Source: Micromussa lordhowensis (Eukaryota > Cnidaria > Anthozoa > Scleractinia > Lobophylliidae). Taken from it: DNA of 64,000 bases. This document shows positions 11,640-22,159 of this stretch, piece by piece (positions within the stretch are counted from its first letter, which is position 1; each line of letters begins with the position of its first letter). A program made the translations under genes and the position numbers. The DNA is taken from the NCBI GenBank assembly GCA_964020085.1, contig OZ026606.1, positions 3,211,423-3,275,422 of the forward strand. Direction: 5' to 3'. The notes beneath the pieces are model-generated. The model was not told where the DNA came from. It did not search any database and saw nothing but the letters and a program-made list of their open reading frames with translations.

Positions 11640-14205
11640 TATGAATGGAGAATGGAGCAAATTAAAGCAAACCGCTTTTGTCATAACATTAAGAGCGAGA
11701 TAAGGAATTAACTAAGAGCGTTCGCTATGTGAGCTCCTTTTATTATTTTAAAAAACTCTCTTATAAAATTTGACATTGGATTGCCATACAACCAGTTTCA
11801 GAATTTCCTTCATATTTGCCTACTCGACGCCTATTCAAAAAAAAAATTGGCGGGACTGTGAGGAGAACAACAAAATTGAGCCCAGTCTTCGCGTGGTTGC
11901 GAAAATTCTTCACAATCTCTTGTGAAATGTCAAAACACGACCACGCTTTCCTTGACAAGTTTACCTTGTGTCAAGTTTTGTTTGCATTCATGGACATATA
12001 CAGCACGTTTTCCCCTGATAAGTTCTCTCTATCGTAAACTTTTGACGCGACGGCGTTTTTTCACAAGTAAATTTGCGATTCTCAAAGGGAATTTGATTTC
12101 TAAGGGAGGGAAGAGTTTATAACCCGTTCGAGTAAGAACTTCTCGCGCGCGTTACTCGAGCAGAGCAACTGTTTTATTATCTGTTTACAAAAAGATATTA
12201 TTGGGCAGCTGAAATTATACAGCTAAACTACTTCTTTTCAAATTGATTGAAGGGGGTGTAGTCGGAACCAATCGCTTCAATATTACGATTTTTCTTCGTG
12301 GTATTACAGTGACAAAACTTCCTGATGAGAACATTGAGCTAAACAACGTGATCAAACGTCCACTCTGGGCAAGACGGAGCTTTTATTTTCCACTACAAAT
12401 TCGGATTCACTGGTGAGTGCAATTTACCTAAAATGAACTATCAAAGAGATTTTAAAACTTTTGCCATTACTTATATAATATTTCAACACTTCAATCTCGC
12501 TATGGTTTTTGTTATGGTTAACTTCATCGTCTGGGTAAGCCTTATTGGAAGTGCTATATTGCTTTGAAGTTTTGTCACTTTGCCGAGGGAACACTGAATA
12601 ACCAGGGAGGAAATTTAACCTCTCTCAGTTCAAAGTTCAGTGACGAGCTCCCGAAATAGGAAGAGAGATATAAAGGGTGTGACGTTCAACCGGTTAGAAC
12701 ACAAAATATCGCTGAACCTAGAAAGGAAAAAAAGAAATGTCTGATATAGCCTAGTAATTCCATAGTTTATAATGAAGGCGGTGCTGGCTGCGATGAAATA
12801 GTTTTGTTTTTCATTTGAGGCGATTTTCAGTTTAAAAGAGTGAAGTATAATGACCAAAATGATCCTCACTTCGAGCTCCCAAATTTTACCCTCCTAAAAA
12901 AATAGTAAAATGCATGCTTACTGAGAAAGTCATTAATATATGTCAGTTTAATGTTTAATTCACAAAAACGGTCAAATTTCACAGAGTTTTGGTATCATAT
13001 CACTATGCAAAGCAGGTGTTACAAGGAGGCTAGCTTAGTGTAGGTTTATTAATATGCAGAATTATTAATGTAAGTACTTCATTGCTGTTGTTGTCAAGCA
13101 ACGTGTTTACTCACTGCATCCCTGATTTTTTAATAACGCGAGTTAGGCGAGCTCCAAATTAAAATTACATTTCATTAGTTCGAGTGAATATATATGTTGC
13201 ATTTCAAGTTAAAAAGGAGCTATAAACTACACATGTTATTCAACTCAGTGTTTTTTAAACCGATAAGTTGTTGCTTTTGTGTCTTCTAGGTCGATCGTAA
13301 GGTGAAGGTCTTTAAGAACATTAAGTTTGATAAGTAAAAGCAATGGCTAAATACAGCAATTAAGGCTTTACATGTGATACAAGTTTGATGCATTGCGAAA
13401 CGACCAAGGTAATAAAAAGTATAAAATAAAAGAAGCAAGTTAAATGAAATCCGTGCATATAGGAAGTGACTGTCAGAAATTAATTTAAGTTAGGCGGCGT
13501 TATCAGTTTTTTATTAGTTTTGTCCTCGAACTGACATTTTAAGACCTTTCCTTGATGACAAGATTGACTGTGGAATAAAATTAACAAATACTGTACTATC
13601 GTTTCATTCTTTTTTCCAAAGAACTGTTTGTTGATCCTTAAATTAATTGAAATGATAATGAAAATTTCGTGAAAAATAAACTCAGAATGCAATGTTGGCT
13701 GATTATTCAAGGGCGTTCGGTTGAATTGGAAAAAGAAAGCCGACAATTTTTGTTTCCCTTCCAAAATACATAAATAGAACACGTACCGTTTCATTTGCAC
13801 ACCTTACTACTAGTACCACTCCTTTCACCGATTCACGATTCTCACAGGAGGCCTGGCTACAAAATTCGATCCCAGGTTCTTTTGTTAAACAGACCTGACA
13901 GGACAACATTTTGAAAAACAAAAAACATTGCCGCTAGGGATGCAGCGGGCGTTTCCAGTTCGCTTACCTCCGTCTGCACCGCTCCTTGTTTGGCTGCGTC
14001 ACAGGCTTGAAAGTTTTATTAAAACGTCACCTCGGTTTAGTCTTCGTAACACTATGGAACCTCATTGACAATTCTGGCAGTGATAATTCTTCATCGACAA
14101 ATTAACAGTCTATAGTTTGAATAGTGAGAGACACATTCACTGAAAATTTAAAAAAAAAACTACTTCCCACTGGAAATTCGTAGCGGAAAGCTGTGTTTCT
14201 CTTAA
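11640..14205. other. Intergenic DNA with a possible 5' noncoding exon near 12412
   Basis: No coding exon recognised. Short frames at 12630-12869, 13480-13800 and 13703-13921 (minus) have no family resemblance I can name. Confidence 0.35.
12370..12412 (+). other. Possible 5' untranslated exon end (donor GTGAGT)
   Basis: AAGACGGAGC...CAAATTCGGATTCACTG followed by GTGAGTGCAATTTACC. It closely parallels 15824-15859 (AAGACGGAAT...GAATTCGCATTTACTG followed by GTAAGTTAAATT). Conservation up to and across a GT donor in two places suggests duplicated first exons for the receptor-like paralogues. No transcript evidence is available to me; this is inference. Confidence 0.3.
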
Positions 14206-14214
14206 CGTTACCTT

Positions 14215-14438
14215 TAGCCTGCGAGCAAGCTCTCCATTTCGGTCTCACGCGAGATTTATTTTGGGAGATTTATTTTGGGCGCGAGCGGCCGCGAGAGGAT
14301 TGGGGCGGGGGCGTGCTCAAGCCCCAATTCTCTCGCGGCCGCTCTTGAGTCCCGCCCCAATCCTCCCGCCGCCGCTCGCCGCTCGCGCCCAAAATAAATC
14401 TCGCGTGAGACTCAAATAGAGAGCTTGCTCGCAGGCTA
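14215..14438. mobile_element. GC-rich MULE-like MITE with 9-bp target duplication
   Basis: Terminal inverted repeats TAGCCTGCGAGCAAGCTCTC and its complement are flanked by the 9-bp direct repeat CGTTACCTT (14206-14214 and 14439-14447). The interior is a GC-rich palindrome (GCGAGCGGCCGCGAGAGG and its complement), in strong contrast to the surrounding AT-rich DNA. Non-autonomous. Confidence 0.85.
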
Positions 14439-14447
14439 CGTTACCTT

Positions 14448-17204
14448 TTCCGAATTTTACAGATCAACTTAAAGGTGCGACTCGGAAAACACAACTATAT
14501 TGATTAAGCTGTCTCATATGACTGACTCACTTTGAGAAAACAGTTTTTTGTTGTTTTTTTTTTTCAAAAAAATATGTGACTAAAAGTCTGAGAGAAACAA
14601 AATAACAAATGGATGCCTTTTCTTGGTATGGTGGTAAACTTTTTAGAGCTTCGCTACAATTTGCAATTCAAATTGCTCAGTTTCAGTTAGTCACCCAAGC
14701 TCTTACAAACACAAATTATGTCCCGGCTAAACAATTGTTTTGTTGCAAAATTCGTGTGACGGAAAACATCTAATTCGTATTATAATTCTAGCAAGACTAG
14801 GAAAGTGGTTCGTTCTTGGATCAGTTGCCGTGTATCACAAATAGCTGTAGGGGTGTTTGATAAACGCTGGTTTATTTTGATTAAATTACTCATATCCTCC
14901 GGTCTTAATGATAGAAAGTTCTCTCTTTACTTTAAGCCATTAGTCCACCATTAAATAGCATGTGGTGAAGTCGTAATAACTGAAGTTTTTATCGTCAGTT
15001 TTGAAGAAACAACGCCATCAAAGCCGGAAGCCTTATTCATTGTGTGTTTCAGTTTAGCTTCCGCGTGCATCTTGTGGGAGGCGTCGACACTACAAAATTA
15101 CATTAAATTTGCATTCGAAAAATCTCCGTCAAGTTTGCTTTTGTAGCCTGCAGGTTTTTAGTGGGTTTCATTTTCGCTTTTAGCGAAATATGCGATACAT
15201 ATTGACGAAATTACAGGTAAACTTGATAAACTACAATCTAATCTTAAATAGAATGTCTTTTAAGGCCAGATCCGAGTGATTCAAGGATCTGCATGCAATT
15301 AAATCTAAAACGATTAAGTCCTCAATGGTTTAGCGGCATTTTCTGGCGAACTTTAATCTTGTAATTTTGTACATCGTTGGAAATTTGTTACCCCGACAGA
15401 GAACTCTTAGCGTTTCGATAGCAATGGGTTGATTTCTCACTGCAGGGTGTTCAGATTCAGTTTCTTACTTCCTTGCCCAAACTAAAATGTTTTGACAAGC
15501 GTTATTTAATTGAAAATTTTCTCTTTTTTGAAACCTAAATTTCTCCAGATCATTAAACAATACTAAAAGTATGCCTTTTTAACCCAGCAGACAGTTTCTT
15601 AATGGCATAGTTTGCGAAATCTACTATAATAGTTTTTCTTTTTTTAATAACGACTAAGATATTAATACGCATGAAAAGACAATAACTTTCAATTGCAGAG
15701 ATCCTGACAAGCTTATTGGATCAGCATAATATAATTAACAATGGTTTCGCACATAACCCTAACCTTTATATTTCTTTTCTAGCAAAATACTAGATATTAC
15801 GTAGCGTAACAAGGCCGCTTTGAGTAAGACGGAATCTATCAACGAATTCGCATTTACTGGTAAGTTAAATTGCAGCAAACATTTTAAAAACCATCAAACT
15901 GGCCAGTTTAATCTTGTGAACACCATTTTCAACGATTGTTGATGACAATTCCGGAATAAGTAATCTTGTAGTCAATTCTGCACCTCAATTAATTGCACCG
16001 ATGTAATAGTACTTACATTGATATTCCCCCCTTACTTATTGCAGCGCGGGTTCAGAATATTCCCAAACAATATTAGATATACAGTTAGATATGAATATTT
16101 AGAAGAAGTGATCGAAGTGTTACCGATTTAAAACACCACACAAGCAAGAGGAAGAATAGAGAGATAGCATGCGACTCGGCACTGACGAAGGAGACTTTGT
16201 TTTGTATATATGGAATCGCGAGTAATTAAAAATGGCCTCATCAGTGTCGCCGTAAAGAGATTCGAGCAGAGCACGCTTTCTTTTTCAATTTGAGCCGATT
16301 GCAGTTCGTTGAAACAAAGTGTTGACATCCTGTTTCGATCATGCAAAACTGATTACACTGTATTCATTTATTACCTGCATCGTGGTGATTCACAAACTGT
16401 TAGATATCACTGCAAGTTTGCAGAGCCCGTGCTTATCAGCAGGCATAACGAAAATATAATAAAAAAGCAATGATATCAGTCGCCTTCTTCTTCGTATTAA
16501 GAGGCCAGAAAAGACTTTAAAATGACTGATTTAACCCGGAGATTGAGCTCGGCAATGAATTCAAGTTCATTAGAATTTAAGGTGAATTTTATTCTGGTGA
16601 ATGCTACAGGTTTTTATTAAGGGGAACATTTCAACAGTTGGCATGCAGTATCGCGTTTGTTGCGAAAAATTATTTTTCTTTCTACTGATGTTATTAACCT
16701 TGGCTGATGAATACCAGACGACCACTGCAAGCTTTTATTGATTTGTTAAACTTAAGAATGGGATTAAGGGCAATATCACATAGCACGACATGTTTACAAA
16801 TGGAAGCGAGGAAAATTAACAGAATCAAATTAGATATTTGATTGCTCTTCCTTTAAAACAAACTGAATCGTTCAGTGCTCGCGTATTGCGGAAATATTAT
16901 AAAGAAAACAACATTTAATTTTAACTCGTGTGGTTTTAATATTATCCCGAAGAAGTGTTTATATATACAGTATGGTGTTTTTATTTTAGGGCAGCTATTT
17001 GGTTGAGTTAATCCTCACTTGTTTCTTTTTCTTTATGAAATTTGCTTCAATTTCTCTGGATTACATCATCTCAATAAAATTCCTTGGCGTGCGATTGCCA
17101 AATTTGTTGGAGTGTTTCTATTTTGATAAGCCTCAGCTTCCCTCATTCGAACGCAACTAATTCGAGCAAAAAAAAGTGCAGTTCCAACCAGGCCTAACTT
17201 CTAT
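14448..17204. other. Intergenic DNA
   Basis: No coding exon recognised. It holds the second possible 5' noncoding exon at 15824-15859. A minus-strand frame at 16128-16346 has no identifiable product. Confidence 0.35.
15824..15859 (+). other. Possible 5' untranslated exon end (donor GTAAGT)
   Basis: See the parallel site at 12370-12412. If real, this would be the noncoding first exon of the gene at 19995, which has an acceptor-like CTGCAG about 20 bases before its ATG. Low confidence. Confidence 0.3.
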
Positions 17205-17717
17205 TGGCTATTAGAAAATAGCCCAAAGCAAATACGCACGCTGATTGGTTTAAAACACTGTTTCTATTTAACAATTAGATTATTCGCTCTCGATTTCTAT
17301 CGCGTGATAGTTGACGAGGGCGCAGCCCGAGTCAACTATCGCGCGATAGAAATCGAGAGCGAATAATCTAATTGTTTTAGTATAAATCTACTAGTAACTA
17401 GTCGTTCAAAACTTAATCTAAATCCTCTTCTCAACACTTCGAAAACGCCAAGAAACGGCCGTCATTTTGTTAACAAGTGCACACTGTTACGCTACTCACT
17501 ATCTATCACAGAATAGATAGTGAGTAGCGTAGCCAATCAGAGAACGGCCTTCGTGATATTTATACTAAAACTCGATAGAAACACAGAACTAGCACGAGCT
17601 GTTGACGTAATGATGGTGCGAACAAAGAGAATTTACATTTTGATGATCGAAGTAAACAAGTTGTTTTTCTTTTTCTTCGTCGCGGTATTTTCTAAAAGAA
17701 ATAGAAAACATATTCTC

Positions 17718-17748
<31 letters not shown>

Positions 17749-17766
17749 AAAAGTTTGGGAGAACTC

Positions 17767-17797
<31 letters not shown>

Positions 17798-17880
17798 CGT
17801 GTTCCCATAGCATTTCTCGTTGTCCCAAATTTTCACTCGTGTTTCTATAACTCGATAGAAACTCGGAACATGTTTTCTAT
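17205..17880. repeat. Complex foldback element with several nested hairpins
   Basis: Three strong palindromes occur in a row. 17273-17375 pairs TTAGATTATTCGCTCTCGAT with its complement. 17491-17531 pairs ACGCTACTCACTATCTAT with its complement. About 17715-17870 pairs GTTTCTATCGAGTTATAGAA with TTCTATAACTCGATAGAAAC. Sequence between them (AGAACTAGCACGAGCTGTTG..) recurs at 46245-46410, so this is a dispersed repeat family. Confidence 0.75.
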
Positions 17881-19994
17881 TTCTTAATTGGTTATTTCTT
17901 ATGGACTTTTCCCAAACTGTTTATTGACAGGACGTCATTCGTTCCCAGTCCATCGCATGCAACAAGCGTAGGATGGATGATGTAAAGAAGGAAATAGTTC
18001 TCCTCTTTCGCTCCTTCCCGTCATCCTCTCATTCCAACTATTTTCTCACAAGAGACACGGAAGAAAAGTTAGTCCTCCAGACTCTTTGCGCCATTTTCTT
18101 TGTGCATTTCTCAAGTTTCAACCCATAGTTTTTTAGACGTTTCATGAAAGAACAACCTGTATGTAATAAAATCACCGTTTTTGTTTTCCTGATCTGCGCA
18201 CGCTCAAAGCAGGTATATACCAGTAAATTGAACCGTGCAGTTTGACTTGTTTCCATTTTTTATGTAGAGCGCTTTTTTTTCCTGATCGCTCGTCTAAGCC
18301 AACCTTTTCAAATGGTAACAAAAATGATAAAAACCTTCAGTGACCTCCCGATGTGCATAGCCTCGTTCTTTTCTTTGCTCGAGACCCAAAATTCCTTGGG
18401 AAATATTCCTCATATGGAATACATAACAACCTCAAAATAACGTACATGACCAAGCCCGGGCTTAGTACTGTTTTGTAAACCAGTTATTTACAGGAAAGTT
18501 TACTACACCTGTCTCTATTTGAAGTTAATATTTTATCAAGAAATCTTAATTACAAGTTTGGTTAACGTAATTATTTGCCACCCGTTGATTAGTGTCATCT
18601 CCGCGACGTGTGTCGAAAAAGAAGGGCGTGGGTAATTCAAAAATTGAATAATTCGTAAACAATGGAGGATGACGTTCCTGAAAGAGGTGGGCGTTAGCTA
18701 GGCTCATATTGAGGGAGGGTTGTGAGCATGCAATTTACTCTGTCAGCAAGTGGTTGTACTGTAAATCGAAGAGAGTTAGACGTTATTGGATCGCAAAATA
18801 TTCTTGGGAGTCACTTTTTAAAATGTTATTTCTAGAATTCGCATGTTACTGCACAGGCGTTATTAAAAAAAGAAAATGGTGTTTAAAATAATTTAACTTA
18901 ACTATATGACTGTTTTGATAAAAGAGCGAATTCTCTTGGAATTTCATAATTGATATCGGTATTTGTTTATAGCTTTAGGAGGTGCGTTAATAAAGATGCA
19001 AAGTTGGTTATACGTGGTGATATAAAGCCAGTTTGGTCAAATTAATTTGCTCTAACTTTCAAATATAGCCCACACTTTTCCACACGTCTTAGCAAACTTT
19101 ATCAGTTCAACTAACGAACCGTTTTGTTGACTATGCCGCCTGTAGGTTGGAAAATTAAAGTGCCATGAATGATTTATTGAACGTGGGATGATTTTAGCTG
19201 ATGCCATTGCTTTCGCTTTTAATATAACATAACTTGTTATCAAAACTCTTAATTGCAGTTTTGACGCTTTGTTAGCTTTTTCCGCTTACGACTGACATAT
19301 ATATTGCATTGCTGCCACTGAAAAATAGATATTAGTTTAACGCATAAAGGAAATTGTAATTATTGTTTTCGTCAAAGGCCAACGGTGAACACTGAAAACT
19401 AAGCCTTGCTTTTGCACATTTCTAGTGTTTTCGTCCTTCGTTTTAAGGGAAGGCTAACAGCAAACACTCAAATTGCGCTGAATTGTTGCTAAGGTTTTCA
19501 CTTTAAACTTTAGTGGCTGAAAAACAACGATATAATTGGTAAGTTCGTATTTCCACTTAAGTATTAGCACGTCCTTCGCTACGGTAAACACACAAATCTC
19601 TGTTAAAGTTCTGCTAAGGTTTGCCTTACTTTTCCCTTTAGTGGCCTAGAGCTATGATATAATTGGCAAATTTTTCCAGCTCAGTGTTTTCGTCCTCAAA
19701 ACTGCGCCAAGTTCTCGTAAAGTTTGTTTTACTTTTTCAAATTTTATTGGTTAACAACTGACAAAAGTATCCCTTCAGTTAATGCCTAAGACTATCAAGC
19801 TTTCATATTACCTTATGAAAGATTAAATTTTTTGCCTATTAAGTTCGCTTTCGATTATTTTCCTAGGTTGATATAGGAGAATTTTTTCGAATTTTTATCA
19901 TTGTAAGAAATGCTAAGTCATATAACTGCATCAGACATCGAGCGAATTAATATCCTAATGTTTAAATCTGCAGACGTTTGATTAAGTTGCATCA
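17881..19994. other. Intergenic DNA upstream of paralogue 2
   Basis: No coding exon recognised. Three loosely related segments around 19380-19740 share phrases of the type GTTTTCGTCCTYR and TTTAGTGGCYKA, suggesting an old, decayed tandem repeat. A CTGCAG acceptor-like site lies near 19974. Confidence 0.35.
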
Positions 19995-21008
19995 ATGTCG
20001 AACTCCACAAGTAAACCAACCGAACAACCCACGGAAGCTATGGCCGAGCCTGGCCCGGATTGGCCAGTTGCGAAGAAACTCTGGGGAGTGGCATGGGAAT
20101 TACACTGGATTGGCTTCGGTGGCCTGTTTGGTTTGCTTGCAGTCCATTCTTTACTCGCTCTGGTACTGGCAAGGCAAAGGAAAGGCTTTGGTCGCAAGCC
20201 TTTGTTTATTGCTATCAACTCGCTGTTGTTTACCCTTGGTGCCACCAGAGCCGTGTATCTGTTGTTGGATCCGTACGAATCCAGAGAAAATGGCGTGGAA
20301 GATCCAAAATGGCTGACGCTACTTCTCTTCGGAATCGCGTACCCATGTTTGACGTCAGCGTTTTGTTTGATTCACCTGGCTTTCCTTGAGGTCACAAAAC
20401 TTAAACTTGGACCAAGCAAGCTGCAAGATGCACGGTTTTTATCTGGCGTCATTATACTCCACTTCATCATCGTCTTCACTGCAGAGACATCCGCATCAAT
20501 GAAGCCGGAATTGGACGCGCTTTTGATCGTGTGCCAGTCGTTCTTCATTCTCTGGGGGCTGCTGCTCTCTGGAAGCTTCATCTACAGCGGATGGAAGGTG
20601 ATAAACCGCATAGAAAATGTTCAAGAGCAACTCAGTGCCATTGAGAAAAACGAGCACCTCAAAAGGAAGACATCAAAGTCAAGCACAACCAAAGTGGCCA
20701 AGATCACACTTGGAACAAGTTTCTTGGGCTTTGCAGTATGTGGTTTGCATTTGTATTCCATGGTAGGCGTGTATGGTATGTACAGCACAGTGGTACATCC
20801 TTCCCCATGGCCGTGGCTGGCTTTTCAGTCGAGTTTTCGTCTGGTTGAGCTTGCCATGGCCAGCACTATCGCTTACAGTGTGATGCAACCGGAAGGAGGG
20901 AGGAGGAAAAGAAACGTTGGGGATGTGTCCGGAATGAACATGTCTTCTAGAGTGAAGCCAGTCAGTGAAGCAGAGGAAACTCGGGGAACAAAGCAAAATG
21001 TGCCATGA
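19995..21008 (+). CDS. PRRT3/PRRT4-like seven-transmembrane protein, paralogue 2
   Basis: A 337-residue single-exon frame. The N-terminus is short and Ser/Thr-rich. The family signature begins with AEPGPDWPVAKKLWGVAWEL at about residue 17, and about seven hydrophobic segments follow. LLDPYES lies between segments 2 and 3, a basic loop of about residues 200-235 (IENVQEQLSAIEKNEHLKRK) before segment 6, and HPSPWPWLAFQSSFRLVELA opens segment 7. The basic tail (about 300-337) is longer than in paralogue 1. By resemblance to vertebrate PRRT3/PRRT4 it is a membrane protein of unknown function. Start 19995 is chosen because its MSNSTSKP aligns with MSTSTGKP of paralogue 3. A CTGCAG acceptor-like site lies about 20 bases upstream. 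An (ATGAC)n array begins about 35 bases after the stop, in the presumed 3' UTR. Confidence 0.82.
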   Translation: MSNSTSKPTEQPTEAMAEPGPDWPVAKKLWGVAWELHWIGFGGLFGLLAVHSLLALVLARQRKGFGRKPLFIAINSLLFTLGATRAVYLLLDPYESRENGVEDPKWLTLLLFGIAYPCLTSAFCLIHLAFLEVTKLKLGPSKLQDARFLSGVIILHFIIVFTAETSASMKPELDALLIVCQSFFILWGLLLSGSFIYSGWKVINRIENVQEQLSAIEKNEHLKRKTSKSSTTKVAKITLGTSFLGFAVCGLHLYSMVGVYGMYSTVVHPSPWPWLAFQSSFRLVELAMASTIAYSVMQPEGGRRKRNVGDVSGMNMSSRVKPVSEAEETRGTKQNVP

Positions 21009-21042
21009 TGAGAAAACCCCGCTGAACATAACACAACTAGAC

Positions 21043-21199
21043 ATGACATGACGTGACGTGACGTGACGTGACATGACGTGACGTAACATGACATGATATG
21101 ACATGACATGACACGACATGACATGGCATGACATGACATGACATGACATGGCATGACTCGACACGACACGACATGACGTGACGTGACAAGACACGACAT
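21043..21199. repeat. (ATGAC)n pentanucleotide microsatellite
   Basis: About 30 degenerate units of ATGAC, GTGAC and ACGAC, directly after the stop of paralogue 2. The His-Val and Cys-His-Val repeat frames on the minus strand are artefacts. The same pentamer seeds the degenerate arrays at 48350-50090. Confidence 0.93.
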
Positions 21200-21974
21200 G
21201 ATGATAATTTTTCTTTTCAATTTAACCGATGCACTGACCGTTAAAGTGCACCGTTCTGAACCTTTCAGTAGAAGATAGCTAAAAGATGTTCATTGTTGGA
21301 GGCATTGCCTTTGAGGTGTAGAATAACTGCCTCAGCGCATTTAAGTTTCTTTGCCGTTAAAAGTCATCGCTCCATAATTTTTGCCCACCTCGCTGCAAAA
21401 TAGTTTACAATAACGACCAGAGTTTTTCTAACCCTAGCCCTAAGTTTTGGCCAACATAGCGAACTCGATATGTTAACAAGCACATCAGAGCTTGTCAGCG
21501 AAAAAAAAGAAAGAAAAAAATTAACTAACTCTTCTCAGACTAGACTGGCTAAGAAAGAGTTTAGAGTTTGTTACCTCCGGGTAGCAAACTTCTGTCTAAT
21601 TAGCCGGGCATTTGTTTGAAAACGTTAGTGGATGTAAATTTGTAAATAAGACACATATGGGTCTGTACATAATAGAACACTTTATGTTTAATCTGCGAGA
21701 TACCCACTAGATTACTTTGATGAATAGTTCACGTTCCCTCTGTAGCATTGTGAAGCATTCAGCGGCTAAGAGTCTTTCACTGAGGCGGACAATGTGCGTG
21801 TAATTGTGTACGCTTGTAATTGCAAGGAGAACCTTCTCTTCAGAATTGTACCTTTTAGTGCCCCTAAGCACTTTAATTTATAGTAGTGTCACTATCTCTT
21901 GATAAAGTCTCAGTCTGTAGCAATAGTTAACAATTATCCACCACTTTCACCGACACCGAGGTGAATAATTGTTT

Positions 21975-22080
21975 TAGTATATACCACACAAGCTGAATAA
22001 CTAGCAGCCCAAAGAGTAACTTCATTAGTTAAAATATAGCGACAAAAGCCACTTTGTTTTTCTTCGGCTGCTCGGAGGTG

Positions 22081-22117
<37 letters not shown>

Positions 22118-22159
22118 AGCGCGCGCGAAAAGTACTATTCACTTGTGTGGTATATACTA
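21975..22159. mobile_element. MITE-like inverted repeat
   Basis: TAGTATATACCACACAAG at the left pairs with CTTGTGTGGTATATACTA at the right. Inside are two further pairs (GTGAATAGTACT/AGTACTATTCAC and CTCGGAGGTGA/TCACCTCCGAG). The element is about 185 bp with no coding capacity. Confidence 0.75.

Noticed and set aside
13480..13921. Two overlapping minus-strand frames (106 and 72 codons)
   Set aside because: No domain, no splice context linking them, and composition like surrounding intergenic DNA.
20679..21220. Cys-His-Val-Met-rich minus-strand frames over and after paralogue 2
   Set aside because: They read the (ATGAC)n array and the antisense of a convincing plus-strand gene.
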